A stretch of 16,451 nucleotides of DNA from Kiritimatiellia bacterium (GTDB lineage Bacteria; Verrucomicrobiota; Kiritimatiellia; RFP12; UBA1067). Below are positions 1 through 6,798 of the stretch, piece after piece (position 1 is the first letter of the stretch; each line of letters begins with the position of its first letter). A program made the position numbers and the translations under genes. The notes beneath the pieces were generated by a model that ran no database searches, was not told the origin of the DNA, and saw only the letters and a list, made by a program, of their open reading frames with translations. The stretch spans positions 1 through 16,451 of the forward strand of contig JAGDAE010000259.1 in NCBI GenBank assembly GCA_017959645.1. The letters are read 5' to 3'.

Positions 1-2
1 AA

Positions 3-113
3 AGCGGCGGCGACGCGATAACGCCCGACGATTGGGCGCAGTTGAAGGGAACCCACGCCTACGACATCATCTGCTCGTTCGGCAGCAGGGTGCGCAGAGT
101 GGTCAAGGTCTGA
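3..113 (+). CDS. C-terminal end of an unidentified protein (5' truncated by the window edge)
   Basis: An open frame runs in from the left edge and ends at TGA 111-113, giving 36 residues that end in GSRVRRVVKV. The composition (Trp, Asp, Ile, Tyr and Cys alongside Arg and Val) looks like real protein, and the other two frames give either an early stop (frame 1) or an Arg-rich string (frame 2). The next gene starts 8 bases later, so the two are probably co-transcribed. Too little is present to name a family. Confidence 0.5.
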   Translation, partial: SGGDAITPDDWAQLKGTHAYDIICSFGSRVRRVVKV

Positions 114-121
114 TACGTCTT

Positions 122-700
122 ATGTCGCAGGAATGGAACATCAAAAGCCGCGGACACGTCTGCAGCATCTGCGGGAAAGCGCTTGTCGATCGCGCGCAGG
201 TCGTGAGCGCGCTGAAGGAGTCCGCCGGAGGATACGAGAGATTCGACTGCCATCCGGAATGCTGGAAGGCCTCGCAACTCGACTGGACGCCGTTTTCGCA
301 ATGGGACGGCATCTATCTCGCCCCAGTCAAGGAGACCAAGAACGAGCCGCTCAAGAAAGAAGACGCGGGGGAATTGCTCAGAAAGATGATAACGCTCGAC
401 GATCCGGCGATGAAAAACGTGGTCTACGTTCTCGCCGTAATGCTCGAACGTTCGAAGATTCTCGTCGAGCGCGACCGCAGGGAACTGGATGACGGTTCGA
501 TACGCAGGGTCTACGAAGACCGGAAGAACGGCGACACGTTCGTAATTCTCGATCCGCGGATACGTCTCGACAATCTTGCCGAGGTCCAGCGCCAGGTGGT
601 CGCGCTGCTCTCGGGCACGAAGACGCTCGGCGAAGTCGGCGATCAGGCGGACGGAGCGGCTGGCGATTCGCCGGACGGCCAGAACTCAGCAATGGCTTGA
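122..700 (+). CDS. Hypothetical protein with N-terminal Cys/His zinc-finger-like motif
   Basis: This frame encodes 192 residues starting MSQEWNIKSRG. An earlier in-frame start at 32 would overlap the preceding gene and add an Arg-rich stretch, so the ATG at 122 is preferred. The N-terminus has Cys14-x2-Cys17 and then Cys43-His44-x2-Cys47, a spacing that fits one zinc site. The rest looks helical and charged: residues 75-135 are rich in Lys, Glu and Arg, and the C-terminus is a low-complexity Gly/Asp/Ala tail. No clear Shine-Dalgarno sequence precedes the ATG, and the gap to the preceding stop is 8 bases, so translation may be coupled. I do not recognise the family. A role in nucleic-acid or protein binding is a guess from the Cys motif only. 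Confidence 0.75.
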   Translation: MSQEWNIKSRGHVCSICGKALVDRAQVVSALKESAGGYERFDCHPECWKASQLDWTPFSQWDGIYLAPVKETKNEPLKKEDAGELLRKMITLDDPAMKNVVYVLAVMLERSKILVERDRRELDDGSIRRVYEDRKNGDTFVILDPRIRLDNLAEVQRQVVALLSGTKTLGEVGDQADGAAGDSPDGQNSAMA

Positions 701-896
701 TCCGGACGCGGTACGCCGGCCGGCGAAGGGCCCGGAATGGCTTCTTCTGCCTCAATGCGCATTGACATGGGGTAGGCATGCGGATGGAGGATATGTCGGC
801 ACGGTGTTCATCTGCCCGCATTGTTCCGACGCGCTTTTGAGCGGTTGGCGTTATCCGGTCTGTTTTCGCCGGATGCTATGCAACAGCCAGATGCTT
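701..896. other. Gene-free spacer between the zinc-finger-like gene and repeat element A
   Basis: I see no supported gene here. The stretch holds a perfect 14-base palindrome at 752-765 (TCAATGCGCATTGA) and a small ATCCGG/CCGGAT inverted repeat near 853-874. Neither is followed by a T-run, so neither is a convincing terminator. An open frame passes through this stretch (576-980) but lacks its own start signals and runs into the repeat arms. Confidence 0.5.
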
Positions 897-1129
897 TTTG
901 CTCGTCAAGGGTTTGACGTGCAAAGCCCCAAAAAGGCGTTTGCTCGTCAACGAAATTTGACGTCCTTGACGAGCAAATGACGAGCAAATTTTCGCTAACT
1001 TCCAAAACCGTCTTCCAAGCACGCTGAAATGTCCACTTTAGTATCTATATCAAAAAGTCTACATATACATATAAGAGATTTAGGCTCCAAGCCCCCGTCA
1101 AGCACCGGATTTGATGACGTCGTAGACGG
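897..1129 (+). repeat. Repeat element A: covarying hairpin arms, AT-rich middle, 61-base invariant 3' block
   Basis: The element has the same length and layout as element B at 16217-16451. From 5' to 3' it has the arm TTTGCTCGTCAA (897-908) and its near complement TTGACGTGCAAA (913-924, one mismatch). After a spacer comes a second TTTGCTCGTCAA (939-950), then TTGACGTCC (957-965), TTGACGAGCAAA (966-977, the perfect complement) and TGACGAGCAAA (978-988). An AT-rich segment with TTTAGTAT-TATATCAAAAA follows (about 1037-1070). The final block, 1069-1129, is identical to 16391-16451 and contains a GGCT-CCA-AGCC mini-hairpin and a CCGTC/GACGG pair. No protein is encoded across it. Confidence 0.85.
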
Positions 1130-1198
1130 CCGTGAAAAAAGTTGAAAAATGCGACTAAAATGGCCTCGAAAACCACTAACATATATGGAGGGGCGAGC

Positions 1199-1454
1199 AT
1201 GGAGCCGTCCCTTTTCAAACTTCAACCGAAAGGAGAACCAATCATGGCCAGCAGGAAAATCACGCTCACGTCCGATCAGGTCAATGAACTCAAACGCTCT
1301 GCGCCGCCGCGAAGGTCGTCGAGGAGGTCTGAGCTCCGCTCCCCTTGTGGAGTTTTTCGATTCCCCTGGTGGGGTGTTGCCGTTCTTCCGAGACGATGGT
1401 TCGAGCGTGACGACAACCCACAAGGGAATCATCGGCATAGACAACCCTTTGTGA
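1199..1454 (+). pseudogene. Broken small ORF downstream of element A, possibly an antitoxin-toxin-like remnant
   Basis: Two start codons with good Shine-Dalgarno sequences lie in one frame: ATG 1199 (GGAGGGG upstream) and ATG 1244 (AAAGGAGA upstream). They encode MEPSLFKLQPKGEPI and then MASRKITLTSDQVNELKRSA. After about 1300 this frame becomes Arg/Pro-rich and implausible. A different frame there reads protein-like, ending FFRDDGSSVTTTHKGIIGID-NPL with a stop at 1452-1454. A frameshift or an internal deletion would explain this. The N-terminal part resembles the first strand and helix of ribbon-helix-helix antitoxins, and the C-terminal part faintly recalls Gp49/HigB-like toxins. Both resemblances are weak and from memory. 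The remaining bases to the next promoter hold nothing else I can support. Confidence 0.35.
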
Positions 1455-1526
1455 ACGCCGCGCATCGACGCAAAATTTCCGATTTGCGAAACAGAGAATG
1501 TTTTCGTGCACGGGGACGGAGAAATA

Positions 1527-1535
1527 TGGTATAAT
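1527..1535 (+). promoter_or_regulatory. Extended -10 promoter for the discoidin-repeat gene
   Basis: TGGTATAAT is a perfect extended -10 (TGn plus TATAAT) about 34 bases ahead of the ATG at 1569. There is no recognisable -35 hexamer at 16-18 bases upstream, which is usual for extended -10 promoters. A very similar block precedes rpoD at 4154-4181 (see findings). The Shine-Dalgarno of the gene is AGGTGGAGG at about 1555-1563. Confidence 0.65.
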
Positions 1536-1568
1536 ACTTCGAAAATATATGAACAGGTGGAGGTTGAG

Positions 1569-4112
1569 ATGAAAAAGATCATGCTTTGCGCCGTCGCCGT
1601 CATGGCGGGTTTCGCATTGTTTGCCGATATTCCGGTTCCCGACGTGGAAGCGTTCACGATCAACGGACGGTTGAACATACGTCTCAAGCATGCAAGCCCG
1701 TTCAACCACGGATACGATATCGAAATGCGCGTTCCCGGCGCGCAGGCGTGGTCGGCCCTCGCCGAGGGCTCCGACTGGGGAGGTGTTCCGGTAGGGGACT
1801 ATGCGTTCATAATCGGCACGACGCAGGATTTCACGGGAGACGTCGAACTTCGCATACGCACGAAGTCGGGCGACGAATATTCGCAGTGGACGGACGCGAT
1901 CGCGGTTGGCGGACGCCATCCGCTACTTGGATGCTACACCGGCGCTCGCGGGGCATATGCGTGGGACGGCGCCGGCAACCGGTACGGATGGCGGGCGTTC
2001 GACGGTTCGGTCGCGACGTACTACAATCCTTCCGACGCCACGGCCAGATATTCCGGCGCGATGTATCTCGGGCAGGATCTCGGAGAAACGAGGGCGGTAA
2101 TCGGTGTTTCATACCACCATATCGCCGGGTCGGGATCGATCCGCATGCACGGCAAGTTCCAGGTTGCCAACCGTCGGGATTTTTCCGATGCGACCACCGT
2201 GCACACGGTTGACGGAGAGGTCGAGTACGGCTACCACCACGTCGATCTCGCCGCGCCGGTCTTCGGGCGGTACGTGCGCTTCTGTCACGACGACATTTCG
2301 CCGGACTGCATAACGCCGGCCGAAGTCGAGTTCTGCTCCTCGCCGGTGAGCGCGGCGCACGGCGGAGATTTCGCCGACACCGGCGCGATTGTCGCGTGGG
2401 AAAGCGACGACACCGACGTGTACAGGTCCTATTCCCCCGAAGGGCCGTGGACGAAGATCGCCACGGTGGAGCAGGGGGTCAAGACTTTCACCGACACGGA
2501 TGTCGTCTACGGTGCGGTCGCGTACTACAAGGTCGGGAGCGACGTCTGCGCGTTCACGCGCATGCGCCGGCTGGAGCGCAAGAACGCGTCGACGTTCGCC
2601 GACGGCGTTTCGATAATCATGACCGGAAGCTACTACGGCGGCTCTCCGGACGTGTCGACGATGTTCGACGGCAACGTCGGGACTTGTCCGGACATCGTGA
2701 CCAACCCAAATGTCGGTCTTGATTTCGGGCGCAGGGTCTACATCGCGCAAGTCCGCGTCTATCCGCGCCAGATATCTGACGCCACAATTTTCGGCCGCAC
2801 CGACGGCGTCGTCGCGTACGCCACCGACGGCGACTGGGGGTCGGACTATTCCCGTCCGCTTTCGTGCCAGCTCGTCTACGGCGACTACGATGCGTTTCGC
2901 TGGAGCGTGCTCTCCTGCGACAGTTCGGTTCCGTACCGTTATGCGTATCTGCACAACGACATGGCCGACTCTTACGGGAACTGGGCGGAAGTGGAGTATT
3001 ACGGCTGGAACGAGGACGATCTTTCGTCTTCTGCGGCCGCGCCGCAAGACGTCGGCCTTTCGCTCGTATCCGGGCTTGGCGTCGACGTTGCCTGGTCGTG
3101 CGCCGGATCGCCCGACAGCTATCTCTTGCAGCGTCGCGCGTCCGGCGGCGAATGGAGCACGGTCGCGACGCTGGTTGCCGGTTCGGCGGGGTATGAGGCG
3201 AAGAGATTTTCCGACGGCGGACTTGTCGCCGACACCGTCTACGGATACCGCGTGGTCGCCGAATATTTGGTGCCGCTGACGGCGTCAAAAGCATCCTCCG
3301 AGGCGACGATACTCGCCTGCGAACCGGTTTCGCTGGCGATAAGCGCCGATTTGCTCGGCGATGGCTATCCAGTGGTTTCATGGGCGGACGCCGGAGTGAT
3401 GGCGGGGCCGGTCGCCGCGAAGGTGTACCGTTCGGGGAGCGAGAGCGGTCCGTGGACGGTGGTGGGGTCGGTTCCGGCCGGGGTTTTGTCGCATACCGAC
3501 CGTACCGTCGGCTTCGGAAGCACGGTCTACTACCGCATAGGTCCCGCCGAAGGCGCGAACGCGGGGGCGATATCCGAGGTTCTGCCGTTTTTGCGCGTGC
3601 ACCGGCTCGAGCGCACGAGCGACGGCGCTCTGGCCGGCGGGGTGTCGATAATCGCGCAGGGCTCTCCGTACGGGGGCGATCCGGCCGGGGCGCCTGAAAA
3701 GATATTCGACGGCGATCTCGCCACCAGCGCCAATCTCGCCTCGCCCGACAATCCGAGAGTCGGAATCGATTTCGGCGAAGGCAACGCGGCCTACATCGTC
3801 AGCATGCGGATATATCCGCGCCAGATACACGACGATCTCATCTACAACCGCACCGATGGCGTGCAGGTCTACGGCACGGACGGTGACTGGACGGCTTCGG
3901 GAACCGCGCTTTCGCCGGCATTGAACTACGGCACGCACGACGGCTTCAGGTGGTCGACGCTCGAATGCGACCACTCCGCCGCCTACCGCTACGTGTTTGT
4001 GCAGAACACCCGCATCAACTCCTACGCCAACTGGTCGGAAATCGAGTTCTACGGCTGGACCGCCGCCGATCTCTCCACGTCCGGCGGAGGGCTTGTCATT
4101 CTGATACGCTGA
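1569..4112 (+). CDS. Secreted protein with three discoidin-like modules and Fn3-like linkers
   Basis: The protein has 847 residues. The start at 1569 is chosen over one at 1506 because it has a strong Shine-Dalgarno and begins a clear signal peptide (MKKIMLCAVAVMAGFALFA, likely cut before Asp20). Discoidin (F5/8 type C)-like beta-sandwich modules lie at about 114-259, 344-481 and 689-833. Linkers with Fn3-like features (repeated SGPW, TDTDVVYG and YYRIG signatures) lie at about 259-344, 484-584 and 584-689. The second and third modules are clear duplicates, sharing GVSII, YPRQI, RTDGV, TDGDW, FRWS and a final E-YGW. The family usually binds carbohydrate or other surface ligands; the ligand here is unknown. 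No catalytic domain, cell-wall anchor or PEP-CTERM signal is visible. It looks like a single-gene unit with its own promoter. Confidence 0.8.
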   Translation: MKKIMLCAVAVMAGFALFADIPVPDVEAFTINGRLNIRLKHASPFNHGYDIEMRVPGAQAWSALAEGSDWGGVPVGDYAFIIGTTQDFTGDVELRIRTKSGDEYSQWTDAIAVGGRHPLLGCYTGARGAYAWDGAGNRYGWRAFDGSVATYYNPSDATARYSGAMYLGQDLGETRAVIGVSYHHIAGSGSIRMHGKFQVANRRDFSDATTVHTVDGEVEYGYHHVDLAAPVFGRYVRFCHDDISPDCITPAEVEFCSSPVSAAHGGDFADTGAIVAWESDDTDVYRSYSPEGPWTKIATVEQGVKTFTDTDVVYGAVAYYKVGSDVCAFTRMRRLERKNASTFADGVSIIMTGSYYGGSPDVSTMFDGNVGTCPDIVTNPNVGLDFGRRVYIAQVRVYPRQISDATIFGRTDGVVAYATDGDWGSDYSRPLSCQLVYGDYDAFRWSVLSCDSSVPYRYAYLHNDMADSYGNWAEVEYYGWNEDDLSSSAAAPQDVGLSLVSGLGVDVAWSCAGSPDSYLLQRRASGGEWSTVATLVAGSAGYEAKRFSDGGLVADTVYGYRVVAEYLVPLTASKASSEATILACEPVSLAISADLLGDGYPVVSWADAGVMAGPVAAKVYRSGSESGPWTVVGSVPAGVLSHTDRTVGFGSTVYYRIGPAEGANAGAISEVLPFLRVHRLERTSDGALAGGVSIIAQGSPYGGDPAGAPEKIFDGDLATSANLASPDNPRVGIDFGEGNAAYIVSMRIYPRQIHDDLIYNRTDGVQVYGTDGDWTASGTALSPALNYGTHDGFRWSTLECDHSAAYRYVFVQNTRINSYANWSEIEFYGWTAADLSTSGGGLVILIR

Positions 4113-4138
4113 AACAGACGGAGAAAAATTTCCGCACG

Positions 4139-4163
4139 ATTTTTCCGCACAACGCGGAAAAAT
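4139..4163. promoter_or_regulatory. 10-base inverted repeat just upstream of the rpoD promoter
   Basis: ATTTTTCCGC-ACAAC-GCGGAAAAAT has perfect 10-base arms and a 5-base loop. TTTCCGCAC is also directly repeated (4130-4138 and 4142-4150). The hairpin lies 26 bases after the preceding stop codon and 4 bases before the extended -10 at 4165-4173. It could be a terminator for the upstream gene, though no T-run follows it on the + strand, or an operator over the -35 area of the rpoD promoter. Confidence 0.5.
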
Positions 4164-4164
4164 A

Positions 4165-4217
4165 TGGTATACTACTTTGAAACACTTGACAAGGTGCAAT
4201 CGGGTGGAGTGTATACT
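4165..4217 (+). promoter_or_regulatory. Candidate rpoD promoters (extended -10, and a second TTGACA promoter)
   Basis: The first candidate is the extended -10 TGGTATACT at 4165-4173. A second candidate has a perfect -35 TTGACA (4186-4191) with TGTATA at 4210-4215 (18-base spacing) or TATACT at 4212-4217 (20-base spacing). The second would give a very short leader before ATG 4228. The Shine-Dalgarno GGAG is at 4218-4221. Confidence 0.55.
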
Positions 4218-4227
4218 GGAGCTGTAA

Positions 4228-6303
4228 ATGGCAAAAAAAACGCCGAAAAAGGCAACAAAAAAGAAGGCGGGAACGAAGTCGAAGATGTCCGCCGACGGCG
4301 GCATCGCGCCGTTGCCGAAGCGTGGGCGCGGCCGGCCGCCTGGGTCCAAGAACAAGCCGGCGGCCGTGGCCGACGACGATACGTCGTTCGAGGATATGCC
4401 GCCGGAGGATTTCGCGGCGGACGCGTTGCTTGATGACGATTTGCCGCCGGCGGAAGATGTCGGCGATGTAGATTCGGCCGCGATCGACGCGGACAAGCTG
4501 GTGGCCGAGGTCGAGCGCGCCGAGTCTGGTTCGGCCTCGGAGGACGGCGACCCGTCTTTGCAGAGCGGCGAGATACTGCCGGAGGAGGCGGCGCTGGCTG
4601 ACGCCATAGCCGAAGACGAATCGGCGGGCGGCGATCTGTTTCCGACGCTCGCGGGCATGTCTATTCTGCGCGAGACGGAGCTTAACGAGGTCATCCAGGA
4701 GGTCAAGCGCCGCAGCGAAGCGAACGGCGGGTACATAACCTACGAGGAGCTCAACCAGATACTGCCGCAGAACATCGTCGACGAGATACAGTCCGACAGA
4801 TACCTGAAGATACTCGAGGCGCTTGGGGTGCAGATACTGCGCGAGGACGACGTCAAGAAGTGGCTCGAGGCGAAAGACATCAAGTCGCAGGAGCAGAGCA
4901 AGCGCGACCCGTCGGAGTCGGATCCGATAAGGATGTACCTGCACCAGATGGGCATGGTCGATCTGCTTTCGCGCGAAGAGGAAGTCGACATCTGCCAGAC
5001 GATCGAGAACTCCGAGCGCGTGACGCGCGAGAAGTTCAACCAGTACCTGTTTGCGCCGCGTATGTACGCGACGCAGCTTGACCGGATCGAGGGGCAGTCG
5101 GAACGTTTCGACCGTATCGTCAACGACAGCTTCGAAGACAACCGTAGCGACTACATCGATCTCATACCGAAGTTCCGCCGCCGGATCAGCGAAGTCGACC
5201 AGAAGCTGCGCGAAACCAGCTCGGCGTACCTGAAGCTGCTCTCGGCGAAGCGCAAGCCGCCGGCGGCGACGCTCAAGGCGGCCGAGAGGAAGCTCAAGGG
5301 CGCGCGAGAGGCGCTCATGCGGTGCTTTGACAGCCTGAGCTTCAAGCAGAAGGTGCTCGAGACCCTCTGCGCCGACGCCGACGAGAGGATATACCTCCCG
5401 TACCGGGCGATGGTCGCGAAGCAGGCGGAGCTCATGCAGCGCAAACCCTCGAAGATCCGCGACAAAGAGCTCGCCCAGTTGCGCGAGAGGATGGAGCGGC
5501 TCGAGGCGCTTTTCGGCATGCCGCCGGAAGAGTTCATGACGTCGTTCTCGGAGATGCGCAAGGTTCTCAAAGCCGGGCAGGTCGCGAGGACGAAGATGGT
5601 CGAGGCCAACCTGCGGCTCGTCATCTCCATCGTCAAGAAGTACATGAACCGCGGGCTTTCGTTCCTCGACCTCATCCAGGAAGGAAACACCGGCCTGATG
5701 AAGGCGGTCGAGAAGTTCGAATACAAGAGGGGATACAAGTTCTCGACGTACGCCACGTGGTGGATACGCCAGGCGGCGACCCGCGCGATCGCCGACCAGG
5801 CGCGCACGATTCGCATACCCGTGCACATGATCGAGACGATCAACAAACTGATGAGGGTGCAGAAGAAACTCATCCAGAAGCTCGGGCGCGAACCGAGCGA
5901 AGACGAGATTTCCAAGGAGATGAATCTGCCGCCGGACCAGGTGCGCGCCGTACGGCGCATGGCCCAGCAGCCGATATCGCTGCAGTCGAAGGTCGGCGGC
6001 AGCGATGACGCCCACTACGGAGATTTCATCCCCGACGCGACGAGCGAGAATCCGTTCGAGGTTACCGAGGGCCATCTGCTCCGGGAGCGCCTCACCGCGA
6101 TTCTCGACACCCTCAGCGACAGGGAAAGACAGGTGATCGACTTCCGGTTCGGGCTTTCCGACGGATACAGCCGGACCCTCGAGGAGGTCGGCCGCCTGTT
6201 CAACGTAACCAGAGAGCGCATACGCCAGATCGAGGCGAAGGCGCTCAGGAAACTGCGCCACCCGAGCCGCATGAAATCGCTCGGGGACTACAGAAACAAC
6301 TAA
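4228..6303 (+). CDS. rpoD: Primary sigma factor RpoD (sigma-70) with AT-hook-like N-terminal extension
   Basis: This 691-residue protein is the housekeeping sigma factor that directs RNA polymerase to -35/-10 promoters. Order: a Lys-rich start, an AT-hook-like motif KRGRGRPPGSKNKP (31-44), an acidic segment (about 50-145), region 1.1 (about 146-208), region 1.2 with DPIRMYLHQMG (from about 232), a non-conserved region (about 260-430), region 2 (about 455-525, with NLRLVISIVKKY, DLIQEGNTGLMKAVEKF and FSTYATWWIRQA), region 3 (about 530-605) and region 4 (about 622-690, with the helix-turn-helix TLEEVGRLFNVTRERIRQIE). Region 1.1 and the large non-conserved region mark it as a primary sigma factor. 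The N-terminal extension before region 1.1 is unusually long. The next gene follows after 17 bases. Confidence 0.96.
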   Translation: MAKKTPKKATKKKAGTKSKMSADGGIAPLPKRGRGRPPGSKNKPAAVADDDTSFEDMPPEDFAADALLDDDLPPAEDVGDVDSAAIDADKLVAEVERAESGSASEDGDPSLQSGEILPEEAALADAIAEDESAGGDLFPTLAGMSILRETELNEVIQEVKRRSEANGGYITYEELNQILPQNIVDEIQSDRYLKILEALGVQILREDDVKKWLEAKDIKSQEQSKRDPSESDPIRMYLHQMGMVDLLSREEEVDICQTIENSERVTREKFNQYLFAPRMYATQLDRIEGQSERFDRIVNDSFEDNRSDYIDLIPKFRRRISEVDQKLRETSSAYLKLLSAKRKPPAATLKAAERKLKGAREALMRCFDSLSFKQKVLETLCADADERIYLPYRAMVAKQAELMQRKPSKIRDKELAQLRERMERLEALFGMPPEEFMTSFSEMRKVLKAGQVARTKMVEANLRLVISIVKKYMNRGLSFLDLIQEGNTGLMKAVEKFEYKRGYKFSTYATWWIRQAATRAIADQARTIRIPVHMIETINKLMRVQKKLIQKLGREPSEDEISKEMNLPPDQVRAVRRMAQQPISLQSKVGGSDDAHYGDFIPDATSENPFEVTEGHLLRERLTAILDTLSDRERQVIDFRFGLSDGYSRTLEEVGRLFNVTRERIRQIEAKALRKLRHPSRMKSLGDYRNN

Positions 6304-6320
6304 ATGGAGAAATCAACGAA

Positions 6321-6794
6321 ATGTGCTGCATAAACCAGATCGGCGATCTGTTCGCCGGAGCAACCCGCTGCGGGGCCGTGTGTCTCGCCGTCGTATCGTT
6401 TGTCGCCGGAGCCGTCTTCGCGTGCCTGCTGTGCAAACTCTGCCGTCCGTGCGCAAAGAAAGCCTGCACGCCGACCGGTAAGGCGCCGGCCGCCGCTCCG
6501 AGGCCCCAGCCGGAGAAGCGCCATCCCGCGCCGGCCGACGGCTCGATCGAAATCTACGTCGGCAACCTGAGCTACGACATGACCGATGACCAGCTGCGCA
6601 AGGAGTTCGAGGCCTACGGAAAGGTCAACTCGGCTCACATCATAATCAACCGCTACAACAACAAGTCCAAGGGCTTCGGCTTCGTGCACATGCCGAATCC
6701 TGACGAGGTGGAGGCGGCGGTAAAGGCGCTCGGCGACAAGGAGATTCTCGGGCGCAGGATCAAGTGCAACGTCGCGCGCAACGTGGACAGGTGA
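6321..6794 (+). CDS. Membrane-anchored RRM-type RNA-binding protein
   Basis: The protein has 157 residues. Residues about 15-40 form a hydrophobic, Cys-rich segment (CGAVCLAVVSFVAGAVFACLL) that looks like a single membrane span, followed by Cys and Lys residues and a Pro/Ala-rich linker (about 50-73). The C-terminal part is one RNA recognition motif (about 76-155) with RNP2 IYVGNL (78-83) and RNP1 KGFGFVHM (117-124), the aromatic residues that stack on RNA being present. Bacterial RRM proteins are normally short and soluble, so an N-terminal membrane span is unusual. Start: GGAG at 6306-6309 precedes ATG 6321. It lies 17 bases after rpoD and 4 bases before the DJ-1-like gene, so all three are probably co-transcribed. 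The RNA target is unknown. Confidence 0.88.
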   Translation: MCCINQIGDLFAGATRCGAVCLAVVSFVAGAVFACLLCKLCRPCAKKACTPTGKAPAAAPRPQPEKRHPAPADGSIEIYVGNLSYDMTDDQLRKEFEAYGKVNSAHIIINRYNNKSKGFGFVHMPNPDEVEAAVKALGDKEILGRRIKCNVARNVDR

Positions 6795-6798
6795 GAAA

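Noticed and set aside
576..980. Open frame with a CPHC motif after the zinc-finger-like gene
   Set aside because: It starts inside that gene in another frame, has no ribosome-binding site, and runs through the hairpin arms of element A.
897..988. CRISPR-like array in the repeated GTCAA/TTGACG arms
   Set aside because: The units are inverted as well as direct, there are no regular spacers, and no cas genes are present.
989..999. Integron attC-like site in elements A and B (structure kept, sequence changed, TAAC nearby)
   Set aside because: The 7-base core sites (RYYYAAC and GTTRRRY) are not met in either copy, and no integrase is present.
1460..1490. CGCAAA/TTTGCG hairpin ahead of the discoidin gene as a terminator
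   Set aside because: The stem is 6 base pairs and no T-run follows.
4096..6261. A 721-codon open frame on the minus strand
   Set aside because: It lies opposite rpoD, is Arg/Leu-rich and low in complexity, and has no recognisable motif. It arises from the codon use of rpoD.
6304..6333. Nine-codon ORF (MEKSTKCAA) between rpoD and the RRM gene
   Set aside because: Its ATG directly follows the rpoD stop and it overlaps the RRM start. It could couple translation, but nothing in the sequence supports it as a gene.
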